From: Dolomedes plantarius
Taxonomy: Eukaryota > Arthropoda > Arachnida > Araneae > Dolomedidae
Direction: 5' to 3'
Assembly: GCA_907164885.2 (NCBI GenBank)
Contig: OU015490.1
Coordinates: 236,211,622 to 236,275,621 of the forward strand
DNA: 64,000 nucleotides
Under the pieces are notes generated by a model. It saw only the letters and a program-made list of their open reading frames with translations, made no database searches and was not told the DNA's origin. Both the position numbers and the translations under genes were made by a program. Below are positions 54,130 through 64,000 of this stretch, one piece after another. The stretch's first letter is position 1; the number at the start of each line of letters is the position of its first letter.

Positions 54130-56880
54130 CAGGGCCCGATTTAGAAAATTCTTGACTATAGGCACTACTCGGGATGGGGGCCCCCTAACATTGATGTGGG
54201 CGTAAAATTTCCAAAATTGACACTCAAAAGAAATAATCATGAATTAGTGTGAAAGCACCATTTTACCAAGAATTGGCTATTTGAAGCGTAGAAGCCTAGT
54301 ATGTTACGGTTCAAAAGCACCGCAACATTAAGCACAGATGAAGGAATCAATTAAGAAATGATCGAGTTAAGGGAAGCAATGACGAGTGATAAATAAGCGA
54401 GGGACGTGGGCATAATTTAGAAAAGAAACAGGATGTTTAAGTGCCATTAAGGATGAAAAGTCGCCAAAGGAAGTGTACAATGTGGGGTATGCTTAGACCA
54501 GATGCAGATGTGAAAGATATAGGAAGAGGGGAAAGTACACTAACGAGGAAAATGCGTTGAATAGTGATGGTTTGGGCTAAGTGGTGGAAAATCGGAAACA
54601 GATGATATTCAAGAAAATGGGAATATTGCCGTGGGAATAATGATGATGGGAGGCGAGTGGTCCCACCTACGAGAAGGCGGAGAAAAAGAAGATTCTGGAA
54701 AGAAATGAGTAACCCAATAGAATAGGAATAAAATATATCTGACCAATAAAAAAACGAAGGAATGAGGCTGATCCAAAAATTAAAGGGGGGAAGAAAGTAG
54801 TGGATTAAAATATAGACACGCAAGAAAAAGATTCATTCATGCTAGAGAATTTTGAAATGACGACTCGCGAGCTGGCAGCGAAGCAGCGGCGTTAGACATT
54901 TTTTATGCAGAGAGCACTAGTACTGTGGACGGCAACCAGCCAGCCATTGACGGGAGTGACGGGAAGTTATTAACCCGAATGCCTCGAGTCCTTAATAAGC
55001 AGAGAAACCCCTCTAGATGATGGTCAATTTGAAAGAGCTACGGAAGACGAAAATAAACCCCAGCCAGCAGAACTCCTGTGAATAAGGCCCGAACCGACAA
55101 CAGGACGAAAGAAGTGCCCCACATCCCAAGGAGCTATTAGCGAGATACGACATCTAGCCAACGAGACGGACAATGGAACGCGTTTTTGAAGGAGCGTGCA
55201 GAATGTCACAGAAAGAGCTACGAATAACCCCACCCGCCAGTGATTGGCATTCGAAGAGTGCACATGGACAAAAGATTGGAAAGAATCGTCAATGAAGGTA
55301 TTGTGCTGTCTATAATTGATATATATTTAACGTGTATAAAGTGTGCCTCTCATCTTTGATTCAGATAATGATAGTTAGTGTATAAAAGTTACATGAATTG
55401 ATATTATAAAATGGTTATATGGGTAGTTCACCCCTTAAATAAATAATCGATGTATGAACGTGTTATGTAAATGGTTGTGATGATAACTATTGAGGAATAA
55501 TGATGATGAGTAAATGTATTAAGCAAAATTTGATAATTGTTTATTAGAGGTATAGAGAATCTATGCTCACTTCTACCCAGACTTGGGTGTATATAATTTG
55601 AAGTGGCACTCTATTTGAATTTGAAGCAAACACAGTTTATACATGAAACAATGTTTATTGAATTCGTTGCACATATAATTGGCTTTTACAGCAATAAGCA
55701 TGCGTACTACTTGTACGGAATGTATAAACACAGCTTTCAAGAACAATATATTTTTATACTCATGAACAGTAAGTCAAACCAGCAGTACTGCCATGTAAAC
55801 TTCTGGCCCGCTAAGCACTAGCGCAGGATAACACCTTTTCAGCCTTAACAACCTCCCCCTTTTCATTAATGACGCTGCGTGGTATTTATACTAAGCGCGT
55901 ATGCCGAAATTAGCATATCTAAAGCAGCTTCTTTAATTCACTCAAAAGTTCGATTCTTGTGAATCGAATCTTGTGTATACCTTACAGAGGGAATACCTCG
56001 TAATTAACTAATTGAAAGTAGATTATTAACATAGAAGGTTTACGAATACGAGAAGATGAATTGTGTAATAATGTTCATAAATGAATTAAGTGTAAAACTT
56101 ACATACTAAAGATAATGTGTTGATTTAAATAATGTGTATGAGTGTTATGTTTTTAATAAATCCATCTGTAATTTATCAATCAGATAATCTGTAATTCTTC
56201 ATAAACACAACGCAGATACGAACAGAGTGGTCGAACAAGTAGATAGTGAGTGCATAATTTATGATTGGTAATTCACCCCAAATTGACAACTTAGACCACG
56301 GTACTAACCACTGTATGCATCACATTAGACTATTACATAGTACATTATCAAAAAAACAAAAAGTAATACAGCATATTAACTTCATCATTAAAACACCAAT
56401 ACAATGCAACCAGAAAAACTTATTAATCCCTTATATACACTACACTATAACATACATATGATGAACTATGCATATAACTATACATAAGATGAACCAATCA
56501 ATCGAATTTGAAAGGATTTACAAAAAAATTGCTATTAAAAAAGGTAAAATAAAAAGAAATTTGAATTCGAAATTTTTCTTTTTTTTTCTTTCAAAATAAA
56601 AATTTTGGGCCCCCCCCCCCCAAACTTGAAAAACTTATTAATCCCTTATATACGCTATAACATACATATGATGAACTATACATATAACTATACGTATGAT
56701 GGACCAATCAATCAAATTTGAAAGGATACACACAAAAAATTGTTATTAAAAAAGGTAAAATTAAAAAAAAATTTTAATTCAAAATTTTTTCTTTTTTTTT
56801 TTACTTTTAAAATAAAATTTTTTTGGGGAACCCCCAAATTAAGCCAGGGCCTACCGGGCCTAATGAAAAATCAGCGCCTG
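54130..56880. mobile_element. hAT-like non-autonomous element, about 2.75 kb
   Basis: The left end CAGGGCCCGATTTAGAAAAT and the inverted right end CAGGCGCTGATTTTTCATTA, flanked by 8-bp ATTGACAG (54122-54129) and ATTGAAAG (56881-56888), 7 of 8 matching. This is the hAT target-duplication length. No transposase domain found. The interior has a G/C-richer stretch (54840-55270) and a 217-bp tandem duplication near the right end. Confidence 0.65.
56418..56834 (+). repeat. Tandem duplication, about 217 bp
   Basis: CTTATTAATCCCTTATATAC starts both units (56418 and 56635), followed by CATACATATGATGAACTAT and a poly-pyrimidine then AAAATAAAA(A)TTTT segment. The units differ mostly in run lengths. Confidence 0.88.
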
Positions 56881-57256
56881 ATTGAAAGAATCCTAATAAG
56901 ATACGGGTTGTTAATAGTGTATACATTCCAGATTTTCCAAGGAAGGATTCGGCGGCCATGATCCGGCTTTTAAGTGGTCATGACTGTTTAGCTAAACATG
57001 TGAGACGCTGGACAATTCTAGAGAGTCCTTTCTTCGCTATTTGTGATAAACCACGAGTTATGCCCATTTTCCACCTCCAGACCTGTGAGGCACTGTCGGT
57101 TCGGGATCTCTGCAGCTAACATTGGGAGGGAAGAGCATTGAGCAATTGATACGTTCTCGTTTCCTTTTCCGTTTTACACTTTTTCTTGTCGCTATCCGTT
57201 ACTTGTACCTTTCATCTAATTATTTTTGTTTGTTGATGTTATTCTTTCGAATACCC

Positions 57257-57424
57257 CCTGGTCGGAATTTATTCCAGACCAATACAAACATTACATTGTA
57301 CTTTGAGATGAATTGTTTCAATCAATGCAATGTTTGTATTGTTTCAATCAATGCAATGTTTGTATTGTTTCAATCAATGCAATGTTTGTATTGTTTCAAT
57401 CAATACAAACATTGCATCAAAGTA
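57257..57424 (+). repeat. 27-bp tandem repeats flanked by inverted partners
   Basis: TTTCAATCAATGCAATGTTT (followed by GTATTG) repeats three times between about 57317 and 57395. Both ends of the block carry the complementary AATACAAACATT(G/A)CAT and GTACTTTG/CAAAGTAC, so the whole block can fold back. Confidence 0.85.
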
Positions 57425-57648
57425 CAGTAAAACCTTTTATCCGAACTAACTGGAACCATAGGCAATCCGGACAATAGAAAATCCGGATAATGCAGGTAAT
57501 ACGGGTAATAATCAAAGCAAAATCCTTCACTAAGCAGACTTACAGTTTATTATGATAAAAAACCATGTTTTGTAACAAAATTACATAGTATTGTTTACAA
57601 GACATAAAAAAATATAAAAAAAATTTCACGTCATTTCTTAACAAGGAA
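57425..57648. mobile_element. pogo/Tigger-like MITE, family B, truncated
   Basis: CAGTAAAACCTTTTATCCGA and about 220 bp of interior match 59610-60075; the right half is missing where the SINE 57655 begins. Confidence 0.8.
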
Positions 57649-57654
57649 CTGGTG

Positions 57655-57955
57655 CATATAAGCTAGCGGGCTGAGGGGTGCGGATCCGGTTTATAATCGC
57701 ACCACAAAGGTCGGAGTCCGATTTAGACAGGTGCCACGGCAGTTTTGACTGAACACCCCCAAGGGTGGCATCCGGGGGGATCGTACCCTCTCCCATCCTC
57801 TCTGACATCATAGGGGGAATTTCCGGTCTATGGATTTAACCTGCTCATATCCAGCCCCGACACAGAGGTATTTAATTTGCGCTTGTCGTGATTCGATCTG
57901 AGCACCGTCAACACCGAAAGCAAACGCGTTACCACCAGGCTACCTCGAGTATGCT
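57655..57955 (-). repeat. tRNA-derived SINE, family 3 (full copy)
   Basis: Minus strand: A-box AGGTAGCCTGGTGGTAACGC and B-box GGTGCTCAGATCGAATCACG, body ATCCCCCCGGATGCCACCC. Same layout as 47838-48175. Confidence 0.82.
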
Positions 57956-58074
57956 TTTGTTTATCGCTTGCCATTGGAAATAAAAAAAATCCCTTACGAT
58001 TACTTTTCGACCCTTAGTACTGATGCGGTCGTTATTGTTTCAAACTTCTCATCGTTATGTTGGAGAGCTATGTT

Positions 58075-59545
58075 ATTGATTTTTTACATGTTTTTATTAA
58101 CTCGCATTCTTGTTTGTTTGTGTGTTTGTGTGTTTGTCCAGTTCAAATCTTACAATCGATTTTTAACTAACTTCCCGACTAGCTAGACATTTGAAACATT
58201 TAGAATAGCTCAGAACACGAGGACAATTCATTATTTTAATACTTTTAGCCATCTTTAAGCAGAATTAAATTCATTTTCAGTTATTTTCAGTTAATTTTGT
58301 TTTGTAGACTGGTGCAGCCATCTATCGGCCGCTACGGGAACGAAAAGTTAAACACAAGTTAACTTCCAATTAACTTCATTTTCTCTCAAGTTGATGGGAA
58401 AATTCATCAAAAAGAAATTTAAAAAGTATTTATTAATACATAGAATTGTCAAACTTTTATATGATTCAACAGAAAATTTAAAAACATGGTATATAAAAAG
58501 TTTTTTTTTTAATCTTGTGATTATTGCCAATTAAGAATACTTATAGTGACGCCATTTGGCCATATACACCGCCAGTTTTGTTCGCTATTTTAATGTAGGG
58601 GTACGCAGTAACCAACATTGCCCAATAAGAGGGGGACAGCCTCAAAACATTCATACCTTAGTTGAAATTTTAACAAAGCACCCCATAGTGGAAGCTTTGT
58701 TGAAGGTATTTTTCTAGTGCAAGTTCCTGAAAGGGGTAGTTAATTCTAGTGAAGTTCCCTTACTCCAAACGCAAGGCAACTGTGGTAAAATTATTAATAT
58801 GAAATATAATAAAATTCGACGGGAATCGAAAGAAACGCAAAAGTGATAAAACCTGTGATAAACAAAGGTGATAAAAGGAATAAAAAATGAAGGTGATAAA
58901 AAGTGTGAAGTAACAAAGTAATGAAACTACTGAAATATAAATATATCAAAACAATGATCTAAATTGGGATATAAAAAAATCATGCGCGAAGGCGGCAAAT
59001 GTAGTGAAAGTAAAAACTAAAACTTTTGGCTGGGAGTGAAAGCTTGTGAGGCTCGCTTTATTATATTATTAACGATAATAATTACAAGATAAAAAGAACT
59101 TTTTATATACCATGTTTAAAATTTTCTGTTGAATCATATAAACTTGACAATTCTATGTATTAATAAATACTTTAAAAAAAATTTTTTTTTGATGAATTAT
59201 CCCATCAACTTACTTCATCTTGCAATAAAAATGAAGTTAATTGGAGAAAGTGAAGTTAATTGGAAGTTAACTTGCGTTAACTTTTCGTTCCCGTTCCGGA
59301 CGATAAATGGCTGCACCAGTCTACAAAACAAAATTAACTGAAAATTAATTCAAACCTGCTTAAAGATGGCTAAAATTATTAAAATAATGCATTGTCATCA
59401 TGTTCTGAGCTATTCTAAAAGTTTCAAATGTCTAGCTAGTCGGGAAGTTAGTTAAAAATCGATTGCAAGATTTGTACTAGACAAACACACAAACACACAC
59501 ACAAACAAACAAGAAAGCGAGTTAATAAAAACATGGAAAAAATTG
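58075..59545. mobile_element. Foldback element: ~460-bp inverted arms, ~545-bp spacer
   Basis: Left arm about 58075-58527, right arm about 59073-59545. Matching blocks include TCCCGACTAGCTAGACATTT, TAGCCATCTTTAAGCAG, GACTGGTGCAGCCAT, AGTTAACTTCCAATTAACTT and ATGGTATATAAAAAGTT, all inverted in the right arm. Small indels only. The spacer has no coding signal. Short mirrored ORFs in the two arms are artefacts. Confidence 0.9.
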
Positions 59546-59609
59546 TGTCTCATCATGTGACACCTAATACAAACAATAGCATTAGATTGAAATAATTCAC
59601 CTCAAAGTT

Positions 59610-60075
59610 CAGTAAAACCTCGTTTATCCGGACTAACTGGGACCATAAGCAATCCGGATAATCCGGGTAATTTGATTAATAATCAAAACACAATCCTTAA
59701 CTAAGCAGACTTACCGTTTATTACGATAAAAAACTATGTTTTGTAACAAAATTACATATTGTTTACAAGACATTAAAAAATATAAAAATAACTTTTCACA
59801 TCATTTCTCAACAAGGAATTAGTAAGTCTAGTAAAGCTTTCTTAAACTCAACAAAAAGCCTTTTATTACGATAATTTATTGTACAATCTATGCAGGAACT
59901 GTACATTGAATCAAACAAAAAAGCGAGTATTTGGCGTACTTGTAGTTACGTTCTTGCTATCATAGTTAAAAATTATTATCTAATGTGTACATTAAATAAA
60001 AATAATGTCTACAAATCTGATCTGAATTATCCGGAGATCCGGATCGAGAACGGCCGGATAAACGAGGTTTTACTG
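59610..60075. mobile_element. pogo/Tigger-like MITE, family B (full copy)
   Basis: 466 bp; CAGTAAAACCTCGTTTATCC at the left and inverted at the right; TA follows the right end. The best preserved member of the family. Confidence 0.88.
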
Positions 60076-60660
60076 TAGTGAAGTTAAATGCAACGAGAGC
60101 ATTAACAGGGGATTTATCCCGAAAAGAGTTTCATGACAACCTCACTATTTACAAGACCAATCCTGGGTTGGCCGACATTTTACATTTTTTGAAGGTAGCT
60201 CGGAGAATCGTTTGGCCCATGTACCCGACTTTGTGATTGGGGACGTTGTGAGCCGACGGTAAGCCATATGACTAATTTTCCCGGGAAATCTCCCTCTTAT
60301 CCCTTCCCACTCGTGTCGCAGATACTGTCTTATGTTGAATCGGTTTCATGGATCACTTGTTAGAAGAGAGAGAGAGAGAGACGGCTACAAAAGGGACCTA
60401 TCCAATGATGCTCATTGGGCCCCCAAGACAATAAAAATTATCATCGTATTGAATCCTAGGGCTTTGACTATAATCGTAGAAACAATCAATAAACGGATGT
60501 ATACAAGATGGTTTCTAAAAATCGAAAATTAAGACCCTTAGAAGTTATGCGGCCAGAAGACTTTTAGGACGAAGAAACGATTAAAAATAACGAGAAGTTG
60601 CTAATATCCTACCTTACATGTCTTGTAGCACGATCTCGAGTTAAGACTTGTGGAGGTACA
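60076..60660. other. Unassigned sequence
   Basis: A (GA)n run at 60366-60381. The sequence is less AT-biased than its surroundings, hinting at decayed retrotransposon sequence, but no motif is clear. Confidence 0.35.
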
Positions 60661-60668
60661 GACTGTAC

Positions 60669-60800
60669 CAGTGGCGCACCCAGGATTTTTTCTTGAGGGG
60701 GGCCGAGATGAATGGATAAAAATATTTATAATGTAAAATCAATATTTCTACTTCTTTTGGGGGGCAGGGCCCCCTGGGCCCCCTCTTGGGTGCGCCACTG
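60669..60800. mobile_element. hAT MITE, 132 bp
   Basis: Inverted ends CAGTGGCGCACCCAGGATTT and CAGTGGCGCACCCAAGAGGG, with a perfect 8-bp duplication GACTGTAC at 60661-60668 and 60801-60808. Perfect duplication and near-identical ends suggest a young insertion. Confidence 0.93.
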
Positions 60801-60808
60801 GACTGTAC

Positions 60809-61554
60809 GCCAGCTCACTATGTGTTTGGAGTCGCAGACTGCCCTCCAGTTCGTTCAGAGCATCATGGAATTTGATATCCAAATTTCTCGGCTAATCTTG
60901 CAACATCATCACATCGGCGAGCATTTAAGCAGGTCCGTACTACAGTTCAGCAGAGAACTTCAGCCTAGGTTCCCGCAAAATGCGTCAAAGTTTCTCTTGG
61001 GGAGTTTTCCCCCTTTTGTTTGTTTCGTATTGTGGCTCGAGTGTCAGCCCAGTTCTAAAATTGTATTTATATGTTAAGTATCATAGTTGTTGATACGTAC
61101 ATTGTGTTTTTATGAATAAACTGTCGAGTTTGGATTTTCGTTCTCCCCGACTCGTAATGGCACCAGCATCGGCTTATGCTACAGACTTTAACTAGGAGGG
61201 AATAGTTAGTTACCGTGGCACCGTCCCTTTGTAGTATAAAGTCATTGGAACATTAATACGTATAAGCGTTTGCGACATCCACTCTGGTCAACACTAAACA
61301 ACCAGTGGATTTGATCACTACTTACGGAAGAAAAAAAATTAATTGTTGAGAACATTTTTATTGGCTGGTGCTACAGCAGTAGAATTGACCAATGATTGGC
61401 TATACATATCACATGGTTTCTACGATCTCCACAATGTTGAAGATGTTCGAACTTCGCTGATGGAGTAAGGCATCATTGTTGTTGAGTCTATGAATATTGC
61501 AGAAGTAAAAAGTCTTCGATAGAACCAAAAGCCTAGATACCAGCAGCTTCCAGA
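60809..61554. other. Unassigned, possibly retroelement-derived
   Basis: Together with 60560-60660 this forms the host sequence of the hAT MITE. A polyadenylation-like AATAAA lies at about 61113. No coding family recognised. Confidence 0.35.
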
Positions 61555-61975
61555 TCAGGTGCTTGTGAGCTGTAGAGGAAGGAGTTCTTGTGGCGACAAA
61601 ACAAGTTTGAAAAGGGCAGCCAAAATGGCTTGACAGTCAAAGATATGTTCTGGAGAAAGCTGGGTTTCTGGACAATTTTTACAACTGATAAAAGATATTG
61701 TGCTGCCAGGGTGGATTGTCAAACCCTTAAAGTGATTGGTTCTTAGTGTAGCTATTGCAGAAGCAATTGTTCTGGGACAATTAAGGTCCGAAATTAGTGG
61801 TTTCTTTAGGAGCTGGTTGGATAATCTGCACCAGGCCACTGCGTTAACATCTGCTAGTGTGATGGAGGAAGAGGTCTGGGCCAAGTTCCGTGCTTTCTTC
61901 GCCAGCGAGTCAGCACACTCATTTCCTTCAATATTGACATGCGTGGGGATCCATTGAAGGGTACAGGAACATCGT
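61555..61975 (-). pseudogene. Non-LTR retrotransposon RNase H C-terminus
   Basis: Minus strand: LQWIPTHVNIEGNECADSLA then KKARNLAQTSS, the last RNase H motif of LINE ORF2 proteins. A C-terminal segment follows with ATLRTNHFKGL and the cluster CKNC-x8-H-x3-C (ISCKNCPETQLSPEHIFDC). It ends at a stop at 61555. Most of the reverse transcriptase is absent. A different family from 3754-4600. Confidence 0.85.
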
Positions 61976-62177
61976 TGCTTTGTGCTTTCGGATTCGCTAA
62001 AAAATTTTCGTTGCCGTTTGCTCTCATGCTAGGTCATATTTATGAACACACGCACTACCGATAGCAATAATGAGCATAATATCATTAATTTCGTTCGCAA
62101 TTTAACCTTTAGCTTACGGGGCCCATTTTTCCGATTCTCTCTTTATAATTTCATAGTTCCTTTGTAAGAACGGCTAT

Positions 62178-62181
62178 GGTG

Positions 62182-62270
<89 letters not shown>
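62178..62270. repeat. (TA)n microsatellite
   Basis: About 46 uninterrupted TA units, the longest run in the window, ending directly at a mariner-type end. Confidence 0.95.
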
Positions 62271-62273
<3 letters not shown>

Positions 62274-62440
62274 GGTGTTTCATATTGAATGGGACAAAAA
62301 AAGCATACCTGTAAACGCTGTAATTACTTTATTTTCATAAATCAAATTTACAGTGATACTATAGTTATCCAAGTTTCTATAGATTTTCTATGTGTGCTCC
62401 TCCGGTGACATGACAAATATCTATGCGGTATTACAGTTCC
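62271..62440 (-). pseudogene. IS630/mariner transposon end with transposase C-terminal remnant
   Basis: CAGGGTGTTTCATATTGAAT is a typical end. On the minus strand the conceptual piece IPHRYLSCHRRSTHRKSIET resembles the last residues of such transposases (R-DICHVTGGAHIE-L). The partner end was not found. Confidence 0.6.
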
Positions 62441-63335
62441 TATTAAGTACCTATTAAGTGCCTATTATCCAGTATATATAATTTAAGTATTCACTGAAAA
62501 CATTTTTCAAATAACCAAGAAAATATTAGCCATAAATCCACGTGATGTTTCAATCCACAATGTTCCAAGTATGCTAAAAAAAAGGCCAAAGTATTTTACT
62601 GTATAAATAAAAAACACTAAAAGTAAAAGAATGTATACCATCGAAGAAAAAAATATATTTTCAGCAAAAAAAAAGTTATACAACGAGAAGAATTATCAAG
62701 CGATTTTTTTGATTCATTGAAGCATTCCAGCAAAATATCCTGCTTCATTTACGTTTATTTTTTCATTATCTAAAAAGTAATTGAGAACTTTCTCTTAAAA
62801 TTTCAATAAGAAGGTTTTGGCTTTTAATTATTTCTAAGTTTTTTCCGTTCTTTGTTAGTTTTAGTTTTCAATTCTGGCTCAATACGAAGTTTGGAGACAA
62901 AAGATTTCACTTGGATTGTCTTCGTTATACCGAAAAACAAAACATCCCACACACACCGATTTCAAAAATTCTATCAACATTTTTTTGGGGGTGTTTTACC
63001 TCAAATAGAAAAAGAGGGAAAAAGAGAACAATATAGAGAAGAAAAAAAATTGAGATATCATTTGGATTCTCAGTTCTTTCATGAAGGCAGCTTTTTTATG
63101 CAAAACTTAATCTAGCAAGATGAGAAACACTGACTTTATTTCGGTCACTAAAGTAAATGGCAAAGTTTATCAGAACAAATCTTTTCTCTAAATTTTCAAA
63201 AAATTGGAATGAAATTGGATATGGGAATAAAATGCAAATACCGTAAAATGTACTGTTAAAAAAAGAACATAGAAAAAGTAGAATATTCAATTTTGTAATT
63301 CTTTTAAAATTCGACTTTTCGGGTGAATGATAAGG
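62441..63335. other. Intergenic, nothing recognised
   Basis: AT-rich with A-runs. Short open frames at 62852-63115 and 63096-63290 are lysine/phenylalanine-rich and lack motifs. Confidence 0.45.
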
Positions 63336-63339
63336 TTAA

Positions 63340-63621
63340 AGCTGCAGTATACGAACCCTATTGGATTAGCTCACCTCAATGTTGACCTGTGGAGAAAATT
63401 TGTCCAAGGACTGCCGATTTGTATTTAAAGATTTTAACGCAGGATTACGTTCCTCCATAACGGTCCTCCAGAAAGGAAAATTTCAGACGCTAAAACCGTC
63501 CGTCCGTACCTCGCGAGTTATAATTTTGGCAGCGCGCCAAACCCAGTCTGTATAGCTTGGACAAGCAGTCAACAGTTAAACAGAACAGTACCACAATGCG
63601 TCAAAATTTTGACATACATAT

Positions 63622-63677
<56 letters not shown>

Positions 63678-64000
63678 CGTACATATAAATATAGATGCAT
63701 ATATACATAACACATACATACATATGTACATACAAAAGAGGTAAGCAACGATAAGCAATCCTACGTTAATAACCCTCGGTAGTTTCGTTAGAAGAGACTA
63801 CCTGAATTTTTTTTTTTTAGATTGCACTTTTTAAAATCGTTTGTCACAGGAAAAGAAATTTTACACTTTGAGGCACTTTTAGTTTTTTTACTTATGCAAA
63901 TAATATTTAAAAAATTAAATTATTCGGATTGGAAATCTGGTATAGTGTGTTTTAAACGCTCCTAAATTCCTTTGGTGGACGAAATTTATAAAATGAATCC
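63340..64000. mobile_element. TTAA-type palindromic MITE, inverted relative of 34112-34527, with nested insertion; runs off the window
   Basis: TTAA at 63336-63339, then AACCCTATTGGATTAGCTCA and GTCCAAGGACTGCC; it resumes after 63820 with segments that match 34250-34420 inverted (e.g. GGATTCATTTTATAAAT at the very end). The central part 63431-63820 is an added element. The right end lies beyond base 64000. Confidence 0.82.
63431..63820. mobile_element. Element nested in the 63.3-kb MITE; relative of 45070-46250
   Basis: It starts TTAACGCAGGATTACGTTCC and ends GAGACTACCTGAA followed by a T-run. It contains a (TA)n run at 63626-63674. Absent from the 34-kb copy, so its borders are given by comparison. 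Confidence 0.75.

Larger units (their letters stand above)
56930..57990 (+). pseudogene. Non-LTR retrotransposon 3' fragment interrupted by later insertions
   Basis: It begins with a broken C-terminal segment (AAMIRLLSGHDCLAKHVRRW) related to 4310-4360, runs to about 57240, and resumes at 57960 with GCCATTGGAAATAAA and an A-rich tail, the same 3' end as the copy at 4575. The gap is filled by 27-bp tandem repeats, a truncated pogo-like MITE and a SINE. Confidence 0.75.

Noticed and set aside
54437..54823. 128-codon hydrophobic minus-strand frame
   Set aside because: The Phe/Leu/Ser-rich content is that expected from a purine-rich plus strand; no start context, motif or neighbouring exon.
57122..57430. 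102-codon frame ending in repeated NQCNV units
   Set aside because: It is the translation of a retrotransposon remnant plus 27-bp tandem repeats.

Overview
The window is AT-rich nuclear DNA of an animal, most likely an arachnid and probably a spider. Genes have short exons with GT-AG introns of up to several kb, intergenic DNA is packed with transposon fossils, tRNA-derived SINEs and (TA)n runs, and both recognisable genes encode metazoan protein families. The species cannot be fixed from the sequence alone.

Region 1 (1-26.5 kb) is the 5' half of a sorting nexin 13 (SNX13) gene on the minus strand. Fourteen coding exons between 25728 and 650 join with consistent phases into 490 codons: the membrane anchor, the PXA domain and the start and core of the RGS domain. 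The PX and nexin-C parts must lie left of base 1. The introns hold pogo-like MITEs, Helitrons, piggyBac-like TTAA elements, a truncated non-LTR retrotransposon, mariner remnants, SINEs and a possible solo LTR.

Region 2 (26.5-34.6 kb) is intergenic: a diverged tandem duplication, a MITE carrying four ~76-bp repeats, a Helitron and a TTAA MITE.

Region 3 (34.7-36.1 kb) is a single-exon minus-strand gene for a 435-residue gamma-butyrobetaine-dioxygenase-like 2-oxoglutarate/Fe(II) oxygenase. Iron and zinc ligands are present, but several residues expected in the substrate cage are changed.

Region 4 (36.1-64 kb) is a transposon graveyard with no confident host gene. It holds a near-complete Tc1 element with a broken transposase, a coding Helitron fossil whose helicase is split by a TTAA-flanked insertion, an internally deleted Tc1, a Harbinger-type MITE, a ~2.75-kb hAT-like element and a 132-bp hAT MITE with target duplications, a foldback element with ~460-bp arms, a ~170-bp minisatellite, several SINEs, and a nested pair of elements at the right edge. 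One short ORF at 38.3 kb, with a signal-peptide-like start, cysteine pairs and two upstream CRE-like palindromes, is the only candidate unknown host gene.

The two host genes show no functional link. The most informative content is the layered transposon history, especially Helitron capture by a TTAA-specific element and the repeated shrinking of autonomous transposons to their ends.
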